Translations under genes and position numbers: made by a program
In this document: positions 27,176 to 36,212 of the stretch, one piece after another
How the letters are laid out: every line of letters starts with the position of its first letter
Position numbering within the stretch: position 1 is the first letter of the stretch
The notes under the pieces: generated by a model
Told to the model about the DNA's origin: nothing
Database searches by the model: none
Seen by the model: the letters and a program-made list of their open reading frames with translations, nothing else
NCBI GenBank assembly: GCA_045106855.1
Contig: JBGCFI010000024.1
Span: forward strand, 1-64,000
Direction: 5' to 3'
From: Granulosicoccus sp045106855
GTDB lineage: Bacteria > Pseudomonadota > Gammaproteobacteria > Granulosicoccales > Granulosicoccaceae
DNA length: 64,000 bases

Positions 27176-27685
27176 CTATTTTTCAGAAAGCTCTTTCAAC
27201 GCATCGTTCATCATAGTCAACATTGGAGACACACCTTTATCCATCTGCCCTTTCATCAAAGCTGCCATTAGACCCTTGAACGTTTCCTTGTGAGTCACCT
27301 TTGTACCCAGCTCCGTTTCTGTAAGCTCTATTATTTTGTCGTTGGTAAAGATGAACCCGGCTATCATGTGAGCTCGCCAGTGAAAGTACGTTGGTGCATC
27401 CATGGAAAGAATTTTCGGGCTATATGTAGGTCCATCCTTACCAGCCTCTTTACTCATCATTGTAATGGTTACAGTGGAGCCCACTGCCGCCTTGCCTTCC
27501 GATGCATTGATTGTCGGGCTCCATTCATGCCATTTTCCAACATCAGAAAGAATGCCCCATACTTTATCAGGGGGAGCTTGTATTTCAATTTCCGTTTTAA
27601 TGGTTTGCATGTTACTCCCCGATATTAATAGATAGACAATACCAATTAACAACAATATTCCAAGCAACTGGAAGAACCTTTTCAT
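27176..27685 (-). CDS. SRPBCC-fold protein with N-terminal membrane anchor
   Basis: 169 residues. A hydrophobic N-terminal helix (about 4-23) is followed by a START/polyketide-cyclase-like SRPBCC domain: 'TEIEIQAPPDKVWGILSDVGKWHEWSPTI' and 'THKETFKGLMAALM' are typical first-strand and last-helix patterns. The fold makes a hydrophobic ligand pocket; ligand unknown. It is the last gene of an apparent three-gene operon with ArsR and AHSA1-like genes and is followed by a good terminator. Confidence 0.8.
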   Translation of the reverse strand: MKRFFQLLGILLLIGIVYLLISGSNMQTIKTEIEIQAPPDKVWGILSDVGKWHEWSPTINASEGKAAVGSTVTITMMSKEAGKDGPTYSPKILSMDAPTYFHWRAHMIAGFIFTNDKIIELTETELGTKVTHKETFKGLMAALMKGQMDKGVSPMLTMMNDALKELSEK

Positions 27686-27714
27686 TTTTTAGCCCATGCC
27701 TTCTTCGTTATTGA

Positions 27715-28233
27715 TTACATACCTGCATTGATGGATTCGATGTAGTTGTGTAGTTGCTCCATACCAGCTCCCCATCCTTTTCCATGGTCTGCCCTACTGG
27801 ACTCAAACACGTCAATTTCTTTCTCAGTTGCGTTTCTCGGCTCCCAGAGAAAGGTTAGTTTTGTTCGATTTTCAGCAATCTCTTCAAAGTGCAGTGTCGC
27901 CAACATGTGTTGCGGCCAACTCGCTATATGCGGCATTGGTAGTTCGTCGCCTTGCTCGTTAGAGAAGTACTGCAAGAAAACCAATCGTTCAGGCGATACG
28001 ACCTCCTCGTACTTTGTCAGCAGCCAGATTTGATTATTATCGGGCATGGTAATTTTGTGTAGCGATTGGCCACCATCAACAATATTTGCTGCTACAAATT
28101 CACATTGACAACCCGGCATGGGGAACATCCAGTTATTGAGATGTTTCACCTGCGTCCATGCATCAAACACAAGTTGTCTTGGTGCATTGAATTCCCTGAC
28201 TATTTCTGAAGGACGCACAGCTTTATTGCCCAT
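27715..28233 (-). CDS. AHSA1-type SRPBCC protein
   Basis: 172 residues from ATG 28233 (a GTG four codons upstream is alternative). 'VREFNAPRQLVFDAWTQVKHLNNWMFP' and 'GWGAGMEQLHNYIES' are the N- and C-terminal signatures of activator-of-Hsp90-ATPase-like (AHSA1) SRPBCC proteins. Its start overlaps the ArsR stop by 11 bp, so the two are translationally coupled. ArsR plus AHSA1 pairs are common in bacteria and generally uncharacterised. Confidence 0.85.
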   Translation of the reverse strand: MGNKAVRPSEIVREFNAPRQLVFDAWTQVKHLNNWMFPMPGCQCEFVAANIVDGGQSLHKITMPDNNQIWLLTKYEEVVSPERLVFLQYFSNEQGDELPMPHIASWPQHMLATLHFEEIAENRTKLTFLWEPRNATEKEIDVFESSRADHGKGWGAGMEQLHNYIESINAGM

Positions 28234-28570
28234 CGCCAGACCCACTATTCTGTATATTTTTCAAATAGACGTCTAATTGATCCATCGTTCCACCCCAGTA
28301 TTTTTCAAACTGATGCAACCATTCCTGAATGGGACGAAGCTCCTCTGGCCTAATCCGATAGTATCTAAATCGACCTTCCTTGCGTTCAGCAACAACTTTC
28401 ACCTTTCTTAATACGCCCAAATGCTTGGACACTATTGGCTGAGTCCATTCAACGGCCTCCACCAACTCATTAACCGTCATTTCCCTTACCACAAGTTGCT
28501 CTATTAAAATTCGACGCTTCGGCTCTCCAATTGCGCTAAAGACATCGTGCGTGGTTTTTAATCTGGACAT
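28223..28570 (-). CDS. ArsR-family winged-helix repressor
   Basis: 115 residues from ATG 28570 (MSRLKTTHDVFSAIGEPKRR); an ATG at 28597 is rejected because it lies inside a palindrome that is probably the operator. The wHTH reads 'LIEQLVVREMTVNELVEAVEWTQPIVSKHLGVLRKVKVVAERKEGRFRYYRI'. The ELCVCDL metal-binding motif of arsenic sensors is absent, so it is probably a non-metal regulator like the ArsR proteins paired with AHSA1 genes. It likely represses its own three-gene operon. Confidence 0.9.
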   Translation of the reverse strand: MSRLKTTHDVFSAIGEPKRRILIEQLVVREMTVNELVEAVEWTQPIVSKHLGVLRKVKVVAERKEGRFRYYRIRPEELRPIQEWLHQFEKYWGGTMDQLDVYLKNIQNSGSGDGQ

Positions 28571-28592
28571 TGAAATATTATATTCCCATATG

Positions 28593-28602
28593 GACATATG
28601 TC
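28593..28602. promoter_or_regulatory. Palindrome upstream of arsR-like gene, probable operator
   Basis: GACATATGTC is a perfect 10-bp palindrome, preceded by a half-related CATATG (28587-28592), 22 bp before the chosen start. Short palindromes at this position are typical ArsR-family autoregulatory sites; binding is inferred. Confidence 0.5.
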
Positions 28603-28770
28603 AACACTGAGGCAAACCAGGGATGAAATTGGAACAGTGTGTGGGAATACGTTTACTTAAATCCAGCTTTCGCTAGCGATGAGACCATTAGCGACTCACT
28701 GTGCCAGATCGCTCGTCCAAGCCAGTCCTTACCCGGCCGGCCGAGGATCCAGATAACCTGCGTTTAAATA

Positions 28771-30147
28771 TTAGCCATTGCTACAAAATCCGGCTCCTCC
28801 GAATATAAACGCACTATCAACCGCGTAGGATACATCTGCCCTGGCAACGGTATTGCGAATTTCGAGAAGGTCTGACGCTGTTGCTGGCGCGGCTCGCCCA
28901 GCTACAACCAGCGTATCTTTAAAACACTGATGATCTTCTGTTCTGTAAAAGCACGCACCGTTGCCAGTTCCATCGAAGCTATGCCCTTCAAGCTGGTGAA
29001 CGACATCACACGCCAGAAAAGAACCAGCGCGCTCAACCGCATCAGCGTATTGCAAAGTTTGCACATACACAGTGTGTGCAGCTTCTGATGGTTTGACACC
29101 ATACTCAGTTTCATATGAACTGGTAAAAGCAACACTGGCATCGTCTTGCAATGACCAATGCCAGTTCATAGTGCCATAGACACCCTCAATATTGGCACCA
29201 CCGGCACCCTCAGCCATGAGTGTTGTGAAAACTGGAATAGCCATGGCTACAGCATTACCGTTCACTTGCATTTGAGGAATACCAAGCGAGCGAGCCTGAG
29301 TCACTGAATTTATCATGTCATTCCCATAGTGAACCAGTACAAGAACATCGGCACCAGAATCAAGAAAGCCGTCAAGATACGTTGTGAAATTTACTGCACC
29401 AACTGGCGTTGGTACTGATGCGACTGTTTGCCAGCCGAGCTGCTCAGTCGCTTGCTGAATGGCTGCGCCGGTAACATCTCCCCAGATATAGTCTGCGGTA
29501 AGATAATAAGCTGATCGGCTTGCACCTAATTCGCTTACCATAGTTTGAGCCAATGCAGAACTTGAGATAGTAGAGTTCATATACTGTCGAAATGCGTTGG
29601 CTTGCCCGCCACTACTGGTTACCTCATTTGCATGCGCCATTCCCGTCATGTAGACCGCCCCAAGTTCCTGGGCGGTGCCTTGTATCGCTATCGCGGTTCC
29701 CGAAGTGGATCCACCGATCAACATTGATACCTTATCTTCATTTATCAATTGTGTAGCAACGGATATAGCAACGGACGAACGTGTCTCGGTATCCGCTATC
29801 ACGAATTCAACGGGCCGTCCAAATACACCATTGCCCTGAAGAGAGCTCGGTTGCATGGTACTTAACATACCGGCATCCCCTTCACCATTTAAGTGTTTGA
29901 TGGCCAATTCAAAGCCGCGCTGCTGGTCACGGCCCTCATCTGCATAAGCACCGGAGAGTGGGATAGTAAGACCGATTTTTAACGCACCGGGGTTACTTGT
30001 GCCTTCGTTGCTCCCTGCTTCAGTGTCGGTAGAGGAACATGCAGACAACAAAGGCATAGCACTTGTGGCAACGCTTACAGCTCCGCTTTTCAGTACTAGT
30101 CGGCGAGATTGATCAAACGCCTTCTTATGTTTAATTTGATTTTCCAT
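28771..30147 (-). CDS. Orphan ABC-type substrate-binding lipoprotein (branched-chain amino acid/urea class)
   Basis: 458 residues. Start ATG 30147 is fixed by a strong GGAGGGAG ribosome-binding site. The N-terminus has a twin-arginine-like 'SRRLVLKSGA' and a lipobox LLSAC, so it may be exported by Tat and lipidated. The mature protein is a type I periplasmic-binding fold: 'LKIGLTIPLSGAYADEGRDQQRGFELAIKHLNG', 'MLIGGSTSGTAIAIQ', 'ADYIWGDVTGAAI', as in LivJ/UrtA/AmiC proteins. No permease or ATPase genes are adjacent, so it must use a distant transporter or act as a sensor. Ligand unknown. Four Cys near the C-terminus could form disulfides. Confidence 0.85.
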   Translation of the reverse strand: MENQIKHKKAFDQSRRLVLKSGAVSVATSAMPLLSACSSTDTEAGSNEGTSNPGALKIGLTIPLSGAYADEGRDQQRGFELAIKHLNGEGDAGMLSTMQPSSLQGNGVFGRPVEFVIADTETRSSVAISVATQLINEDKVSMLIGGSTSGTAIAIQGTAQELGAVYMTGMAHANEVTSSGGQANAFRQYMNSTISSSALAQTMVSELGASRSAYYLTADYIWGDVTGAAIQQATEQLGWQTVASVPTPVGAVNFTTYLDGFLDSGADVLVLVHYGNDMINSVTQARSLGIPQMQVNGNAVAMAIPVFTTLMAEGAGGANIEGVYGTMNWHWSLQDDASVAFTSSYETEYGVKPSEAAHTVYVQTLQYADAVERAGSFLACDVVHQLEGHSFDGTGNGACFYRTEDHQCFKDTLVVAGRAAPATASDLLEIRNTVARADVSYAVDSAFIFGGAGFCSNG

Positions 30148-30665
30148 TTTGCTCCCTCCGCTTGACAATGAACAAATTAACAAAATAGCAAACTTAAATA
30201 CTAAGGCATAATCGCTGGCGGAAGGTCAAGCAATAACACTGGGAGCAGTCATATATAGCAGGATTGGGCTTGGGACTCTATGGGCAATTCCAGATAGCAA
30301 CGGCGATGGATTAGCACGGCTTTCTGATTGTCAGGCATGGAAACCGACTTACCAATAAACGTTCAACCGATTTGCCCGATCGCCAAACACGTGCACTGGT
30401 CGCGCACATAAAAAGCAATAAAATGCCCCTCTGTATCAACCAGTACCGGGGTATTTGTCAAAGGCGGGATCCACGTTCAAAATAGTTTTCCCGATAGGAT
30501 TGCCTTGCACCCAAGTAACATCATTTTACTTTGTCCTTGTTTCAGGTATATTGTTACCTTGAGCACAATTACTCGCAAGTTCAGATGTGCTGTAGGACTG
30601 CATTGGTACTGGCAGTATTTGTGTTCACGAAAATTGCCACTACCCTTCGCGAGCCAGGACGCCGA
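30148..30665. other. Intergenic region between divergent lipoprotein genes
   Basis: About 0.5 kb. It carries promoters of both flanking genes; a TTGACC near 30226 on the minus strand is a possible -35 element. The lipoprotein frame on the plus strand extends back to 30531 but lacks a signal peptide there. I see no RNA or repeat. Confidence 0.4.
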
Positions 30666-31517
30666 ATGTATTCATCGATCAGATTGTCTGTGTACCTGTG
30701 TTTTTTGCTAGCCGTCACAGCTTGTTCAAGTGGCGGAAGTAGTGGAACAATACCTCAGAATGATGGCTTGGTCGGGCAGCCCGATCCGGGAGTGACCAAT
30801 GGACCACTGGTGCCATTTGACCCACAGGTCCAGCCTGACCCACTTCCACCATCAGACGTGCAGATACCATCTGACCCGCTAGTCCAACCTGATCCTCTAC
30901 CACCGTCTGACCCGCTGATACCGTCTGACCCAATAGTGCCCGACAATGCGGTCAGTCTAAACAGATTACTGGGTACGATCGATTTTCAATATAAATTTTA
31001 CATCGCGTCAGATATCTTCACTGACCGATTCACGTTTAACAGCTCCAACTTCTTGAATCAGGAAGGAGTAGATAGACTCGTAACCCAAGACGCCCGCAAA
31101 CTTTATCAATGCGAAGTGATTCAAACCCTATATTTCTGCGTCATCATCACTCCCGATGCAGGATCATATGAAGGATTTTTTTTCGCCCTCGACAATAACG
31201 GTGAGGGCCTGGGATGGTATGAATACTGTCCAAGTACGGTAACCTCAGCCGACTGCGCTTCCGACTTACTAACCACTCCGGATGGCATCGTCGAGGTGAC
31301 AGTCAGTAACACAGTGTCACTCGCCACAGGATCATTCACATCCGATGATCACATAATCCAGGACCAGGCAATTTTCAAGGTGCTGCATGAACAAGCCAAT
31401 TCAGTACAAATTGCACGGAATGATGACAGCGTGAAATATGAACTCACTTCACAATTAGTTCAAAGTATTTTAGCCGCCGTCCCTAACAGTATCGGGCACA
31501 CCAACCCGGCTGAGTGA
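30666..31517 (+). CDS. Lipoprotein with Pro/Asp-rich repeat stalk
   Basis: 283 residues from ATG 30666, where a signal peptide with lipobox AVTAC begins. Residues about 30-95 are a low-complexity stalk built of repeated 'QPDPLPPSD' and 'IPSDPLV' units, probably extended and wall- or membrane-spanning. The remaining about 185 residues are a soluble domain with several cysteines ('LYQCEVIQTLYFCVIITPD', 'YCPSTVTSADCASDLL') that I do not recognise. The stalk may hold the domain off the membrane surface. It is monocistronic and followed by a perfect inverted repeat. Confidence 0.75.
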   Translation: MYSSIRLSVYLCFLLAVTACSSGGSSGTIPQNDGLVGQPDPGVTNGPLVPFDPQVQPDPLPPSDVQIPSDPLVQPDPLPPSDPLIPSDPIVPDNAVSLNRLLGTIDFQYKFYIASDIFTDRFTFNSSNFLNQEGVDRLVTQDARKLYQCEVIQTLYFCVIITPDAGSYEGFFFALDNNGEGLGWYEYCPSTVTSADCASDLLTTPDGIVEVTVSNTVSLATGSFTSDDHIIQDQAIFKVLHEQANSVQIARNDDSVKYELTSQLVQSILAAVPNSIGHTNPAE

Positions 31518-31545
31518 TCCGTTCAAGCAGGGAATTGAACGGATC
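31516..31545 (+). terminator. Perfect inverted repeat at the lipoprotein stop
   Basis: GATCCGTTCAA (31516-31526) and TTGAACGGATC (31535-31545) are exact reverse complements around an 8-nt loop, overlapping the stop codon. No T-run follows, so it may protect the 3' end or act with Rho rather than as a classic terminator. Confidence 0.45.
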
Positions 31546-31806
31546 ATGACCATCAGACACTGATATTAGCGAGACAAACAGGCCACTCAATACACTGCGA
31601 ACGTCTCCCGGTTATGGGAAACAGTTCGGGGTCAAATGATGTTCGTATCTCAATTGTGCATAACGTCTGGATAGCAGCATCAAATTGCCTTCAGGGAATC
31701 AGAACAACGTCGATTATCCTGCCAGGCTGTTTGTAAATTATGGATGTTTATTGTGAGGACACGGGCTTCAGCCGTCTGTGCCTCAGGCCAAACATGTACC
31801 TTCACT

Positions 31807-33600
31807 ATGGTTCACGCTGCAACTCATACTCTAATTCTCGGCCTGTTAGCAGCAATGTTGATTGGCTCACAAGCTATGGCCGAGGCAAATAGCAGTGCGT
31901 TTCGCTTCTATGAACATCCCGGAGTGCAACGGGACTTACAACAATCGCGAGCGCCACAGCTTGGAGCTGCACATACCATCAGCTTGAGCAGTGAGCTACA
32001 TACAGAGTTCAGTGATGCGCAGATTGAACTGATTCGCAGGCATGGCCCCTGGTTGACACACGATGGAATTTCTCACAACGCACAGGTGCTCATCAGGACA
32101 ATTCAAGATGCAAGGGTACACGGCCTGAATCCGGAAACCTATGAGCTATCCAGCATACTGCTGACAGTCGATGCTTTGTCTCATCTGGACGACATGCAGA
32201 AAAAAACAGCCGACAAACAAGCACCAAACGATATCGGTGGCGTGAATACTTTGCGCTATAAGCTCAGCGAACTGCTGGACAGCAACTTTATAAAACTGGC
32301 TGAGCATCTAGGCCAGGGCGTCGTAAACGGGCGCGAGTTACAAAGCCGATTGTATCGGGATGCACCACGTATAAATGCCTTCAACCTGCTAGTTTCAATC
32401 AACAATGCCGAACTCAGTACCAAAGAAGCGTTAAGTCAGGTCATACCGGGTCACCCATCCTACGGACGACTCACGCAGACAATGCGAGACCTGCTGACCG
32501 AACAGTCAACCGGTGTACAACGTACATATGTAGCCACAAGCAATGCCGCGCAGCTGATTTCCGAAGCAGCGGATAAACAGACTATTCGCGAGCGATTACT
32601 TGAAACTGGTGATCTGACATTTGATGCCTACATGGCGACCAACGCCGATGCAGAGCTACTCAGGGCTCTGCGCGCATTCCAAAAACGTCATGGTCTTGAA
32701 GAAAGTAGTTTTGCTAACGAAAAAACACGCCTGGCACTCAATGCTACTGTTGAAGAGGATATAGAGGCAGTAGCTCTAAGTCTCGAGAGATGGCGATGGT
32801 TACCTCGAGACTTCGGTGAGCGTCATATCTTCGTTAATATTCCTGACTATCGCGTAAACCTGATTGATAACGGCATTACAACGCTATCAATGCCTGCAGT
32901 CGTAGGAAAATACAAGCATCAAACACCATCGTTTTCGCGCAACATGAGCTACATGGAATTCAATCCTACATGGACCGTTCCTGCCAAAATTGCAAACAAG
33001 GAGTTGATACCCAAAGAACGACGAAAGCCAGGATATCTCGCTTCAAGGAATTTTGATTTTCTCAAGCGAGTGGGTAATCGACTTATCAAGGTACCTGCTT
33101 CATCGGTATCTCGTGACGATTTTAATGCCACATGGTTTCCCTATGTCCTTCAACAGCGCGGCGGCTCAATGAATGCCTTAGGTCGAATGAAGTTCATGAT
33201 GCCCAACCAGTATGCCATATACTTGCACGACACTCAGGCGAAAAAGCACTTCACCCTTAACGACCGCGCTTATAGTCATGGCTGCATAAGACTGGGAGAT
33301 CCCGATACACTTGCGCAGCAACTTATGTCAGCTGATGGTTACAGCCAGCAGAAAATCGATGAATCCATGAGCTCCAAAATCACGCATCGCGTGCGCTTTA
33401 GAAAGCCATTACCTACACATCTGGTGTACTTGACCACCTGGGTCGATGAAAACGGCAATTTACAGAAAAGGCCCGATATTTACCGTAATGACAACAAGCT
33501 TCTGCATGCATTGATTAACAACGCTACTTTACTTAGCCAGCCTGTCGATCTATCAGTAGACAACAGCGACATAAACGATATCAATAGACAAGGCTCCTGA
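31807..33600 (+). CDS. YcbB/LdtD-like L,D-transpeptidase
   Basis: 597 residues from ATG 31807, giving a signal peptide (about 1-25, cleavage near AMA-EA); an ATG at 31744 would add 21 residues. It contains a peptidoglycan-binding domain (about 240-300, 'LLRALRAFQKRHGLEESSFANEKTRLALN') and a YkuD catalytic domain with 'YLHDTQAKKHF...YSHGCIRLGDP', where the Cys of SHGCIRL (near 493) is the nucleophile. These periplasmic enzymes form 3-3 cross-links in peptidoglycan. The long N-terminal half is typical of the LdtD subgroup. It is monocistronic. Confidence 0.92.
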   Translation: MVHAATHTLILGLLAAMLIGSQAMAEANSSAFRFYEHPGVQRDLQQSRAPQLGAAHTISLSSELHTEFSDAQIELIRRHGPWLTHDGISHNAQVLIRTIQDARVHGLNPETYELSSILLTVDALSHLDDMQKKTADKQAPNDIGGVNTLRYKLSELLDSNFIKLAEHLGQGVVNGRELQSRLYRDAPRINAFNLLVSINNAELSTKEALSQVIPGHPSYGRLTQTMRDLLTEQSTGVQRTYVATSNAAQLISEAADKQTIRERLLETGDLTFDAYMATNADAELLRALRAFQKRHGLEESSFANEKTRLALNATVEEDIEAVALSLERWRWLPRDFGERHIFVNIPDYRVNLIDNGITTLSMPAVVGKYKHQTPSFSRNMSYMEFNPTWTVPAKIANKELIPKERRKPGYLASRNFDFLKRVGNRLIKVPASSVSRDDFNATWFPYVLQQRGGSMNALGRMKFMMPNQYAIYLHDTQAKKHFTLNDRAYSHGCIRLGDPDTLAQQLMSADGYSQQKIDESMSSKITHRVRFRKPLPTHLVYLTTWVDENGNLQKRPDIYRNDNKLLHALINNATLLSQPVDLSVDNSDINDINRQGS

Positions 33601-33957
33601 TCGGCCAAGTGGCTGGTTTAAAAAGACTGTATCAACAACACGTTGATACGGCTCTTCGCGTTTCACCAAAGCATGTATTGCCCTCTACACTGTAAAAAAA
33701 ACTGCTATCAACCGACAGCCTATGCTGCTGTACGCGCTGGCCGACTCATACTATCCCGCTCTTGAAATTCTATTGCCGCAAGGTTACGATCGACGACATC
33801 ACGTTGAAAATTGATGGTTGGTGCTATCGTTAACGGCATAAAATCGTCGTCGGAGTATCGTTGATGATTTTTGCCAACAACACCATCCCGATTTTTCACG
33901 GGCACACCTAAATCGATCAAATCAACCACCTATCAATAACAAGGCAGAAGTAGAGTG
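33601..33957. other. Intergenic region with a hairpin after the L,D-transpeptidase gene
   Basis: A hairpin GTATCAAC/GTTGATAC (33629-33636 with 33642-33649) lies 28 bp past the stop and may end the transcript, although no strong T-run follows. A 69-codon minus-strand frame (33720-33929) lacks a ribosome-binding site and recognisable pattern. Confidence 0.4.
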
Positions 33958-34368
33958 ATGACAGATGACAATCCCAGCATCATTTCACACGTCTCCCTCG
34001 GCACCTGCGACATGCCAAGAGCGCTGGTTTTTTACGATGCGCTAATGGCAGCCATTGGCGCAAGCCGACAGGAAGAAATCAAGCTCGACGGGCATGGCCT
34101 GGTGGCCGTTGCGTACGGCAAACAATTTCCAGAGTTCTGGATTCAGGTACCCGAGAACAACCAGCCTGCTCACAGAGGCAACGGCATTCACTTAGGTTTC
34201 AGGGTGGCCGATACCAACAGCGTCCATCGCTTCCACGAGATCGCTCTGAAAAACGGCGGCACAGATAACGGTGCGCCCGGTCCCCGGCCCCACTACGGCG
34301 CACAGTACTATGGTTGTTTTATCTACGACCCGGACGGCAACAAGATAGAGGCAAGCTGTCATGAATGA
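33958..34368 (+). CDS. VOC (glyoxalase/bleomycin-resistance) superfamily protein
   Basis: 136 residues from ATG 33958 (GTG one codon earlier). Two beta-alpha-beta-beta-beta modules are visible: 'ISHVSLGTCDMPRALVFYDALMAAIG' begins the first, 'GNGIHLGFRVADTNSVHRFHEIALKNGG' the second, and 'YYGCFIYDPDGNKIEASCHE' ends with the metal-ligand Glu. It is a metal-dependent enzyme or binding protein of unknown substrate. Its end overlaps the next gene by 8 bp. Confidence 0.85.
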   Translation: MTDDNPSIISHVSLGTCDMPRALVFYDALMAAIGASRQEEIKLDGHGLVAVAYGKQFPEFWIQVPENNQPAHRGNGIHLGFRVADTNSVHRFHEIALKNGGTDNGAPGPRPHYGAQYYGCFIYDPDGNKIEASCHE

Positions 34369-34720
34369 TATTTTCAAACAACTCAAGGCAATCATGCAAC
34401 CCGTAACTGGCTCATTAAACGTAACACTCGATGAGCCCGGTCATCTTGATGTTTATACTCATAATGTGATGAAAAATGGCAAGCCCCGCTGGTTTGGAGG
34501 GGTGCGGATACAAAAAAATTACGTCAGCTACTATCTTATGCCGGTGTATGAAAATCCGCAGCTGGTAAGTGGAATATCACCTGAGTTAAAAAAATGTATG
34601 AAAGGTAAATCCTGTTTCAATTTTAAGGCCGTGGACAAACCTCTGCTTAAAGAGCTCTCACAGCTGACGAAACAGTCGCTAAAAGACTACAAAGCCAAAG
34701 GGTATATGAGCGACAACTAG
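34361..34720 (+). CDS. Conserved small cytosolic protein of unknown function
   Basis: 119 residues, no signal peptide or membrane helix. I recognise the pattern 'VMKNGKPRWFGGVRIQKNYVSYYLMPVYENPQL...ISPELKKCMKGKSCFNF' as a widespread small bacterial family, but know no function for it. The start overlaps the VOC gene by 8 bp, so the two are co-translated and may work together. Confidence 0.7.
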   Translation: MNDIFKQLKAIMQPVTGSLNVTLDEPGHLDVYTHNVMKNGKPRWFGGVRIQKNYVSYYLMPVYENPQLVSGISPELKKCMKGKSCFNFKAVDKPLLKELSQLTKQSLKDYKAKGYMSDN

Positions 34721-34884
34721 ACGATGTTGGAGGCCCCACAACAACGTCTTTATTAACTGGATGGCAGCACTGCACCATCCAGGTGGTTTTCAACCAGCTC
34801 ATCAGCCATAGTAGAAGCGATGATGGAGCCGGCCCCAGCCAGAGATGCGGCTATTGCAGATCAGGTCGCCTATCACATTGCCAA

Positions 34885-35919
34885 CTATTGCTTAAGGACG
34901 ACCACCCCGTCCCAAAAATACTCGATGGTACTGTCGGATCCTACACCGACAAACAGTGCAAATCGATCAGACAACAAACCCAATGAGCCAAGATCCACTC
35001 TGGCTTCCCACAGGAGTGAGCCATTGTTGATCGCTACGGTTGCATCAACATTCCCGCTGCGTGTCAGCGAACCATTCTGGAATGTAAAACCAACGTCACC
35101 CATATTCTCCAGATCGAAGACATCGAACACATCTACCGGTTGGTTTTGATCAATATTGGCAATAGAAAACGTCATAGAGTCGCTCGCACTCGGATCGCGG
35201 TCGGGCTCACGCAGAACATACAGATATAGATTCTGATCATCGTGCATAGAAGCAAAACGAAAGACACTCTCTGATGCACCATTACTTGTTAACCAGGCTT
35301 CGCCATTGATGTCTTTGAATTGAGAGCGGTTCCATATGGTTTCGTAATTTCCGTCAATTGTCGGAGCTTCCGCTGGCGTTATTCTGTTGATATGGCTTGC
35401 CACATCGGAGCGGCATTGAGTGCACAGGTTCGAATTTCTCGGGTTTAAACCCAGACCCTGCTCATCCTTTAATTCAAAAAGATTCGTGTCCAAATCTCGA
35501 TCAGAATCAAAGTTGGTAATGTAGTCGGCTGCGTTTATTGAATAGGAACCACCTTGCCGCAAAGTAAAGCTTTTAGACACGGTGGCCAGCTCCAGCACGG
35601 CTCTTTCAAAGAGCTGTGACCAGACAACGTCTACCGTAATATTCGATGGGTAGGTTCCGGTAACCTCGTATTGACCACCTTCAATTGGCCTGAGCACTGC
35701 CGCTTGACCATTAATCGTAACCGACGGTGGATTCGCTTCGGGGTTAAAACTACGGGCAAAAGTCGAGACCTGCGAATCTGGCTGTAAAGGATTTTCTATG
35801 GATAGGCTAATCGAACCCGGTGAACCAATGATAGCGGGGGCGTTATCACAACCAACCAGTAGCAACACGCCCAAACTGCAAATTGCTGACATCCACTTGT
35901 TACTGTCACTAAATTTCAT
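34885..35919 (-). CDS. Lipoprotein with CBM9/DOMON-like sugar- or heme-binding domain
   Basis: 344 residues from ATG 35919, where a signal peptide with lipobox LLVGC begins. The middle has a 'NFDSDRDLDTNLFELKDEQG' Asp-rich segment like calcium-binding EF-hand/thrombospondin loops. The C-terminal about 165 residues start with 'APTIDGNYETIWNRSQFKDINGE' and continue with 'NLYLYVLREPDRDP', the pattern of CBM9-like domains of the DOMON superfamily. It probably binds a glycan or other ligand at the outer membrane. No enzyme partner is adjacent. Confidence 0.75.
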   Translation of the reverse strand: MKFSDSNKWMSAICSLGVLLLVGCDNAPAIIGSPGSISLSIENPLQPDSQVSTFARSFNPEANPPSVTINGQAAVLRPIEGGQYEVTGTYPSNITVDVVWSQLFERAVLELATVSKSFTLRQGGSYSINAADYITNFDSDRDLDTNLFELKDEQGLGLNPRNSNLCTQCRSDVASHINRITPAEAPTIDGNYETIWNRSQFKDINGEAWLTSNGASESVFRFASMHDDQNLYLYVLREPDRDPSASDSMTFSIANIDQNQPVDVFDVFDLENMGDVGFTFQNGSLTRSGNVDATVAINNGSLLWEARVDLGSLGLLSDRFALFVGVGSDSTIEYFWDGVVVLKQ

Positions 35920-36212
35920 TGTGTCTGTTCTGTCCATTTCGTGCATTCTGGAAAAGGGTAGCCGAGACGTTTACTGCACCCACTCGATCAAGGCATCTGC
36001 CATCGTTCTAACAAGCCCATAACCAATAACAAAAATCAATGGTACTTACAAAAGCCAGGCTTGCCCAGTGTCGGCAGTGAATTGATGTCCGCAGCCTGTC
36101 GTTTTATTGCCCAAACCCAATGATAAAAAACGCTTACCCTGAGATTGCTTTTAAACCGATGTGAAAGCTTTGGTCTTGTGTGCGGAGGTTGGGATGCTGG
36201 GGTGGGCAGACT
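35920..36212. other. Spacer between lipoprotein and the repeat array
   Basis: Promoter region of the leftward lipoprotein gene. No gene, RNA or further repeat is seen before the array starts at about 36213. Confidence 0.4.

Noticed and set aside
33720..33929. 69-codon minus-strand frame between the L,D-transpeptidase and VOC genes
   Set aside because: No ribosome-binding site, no recognisable pattern, isolated; could be a decayed gene but this cannot be supported.
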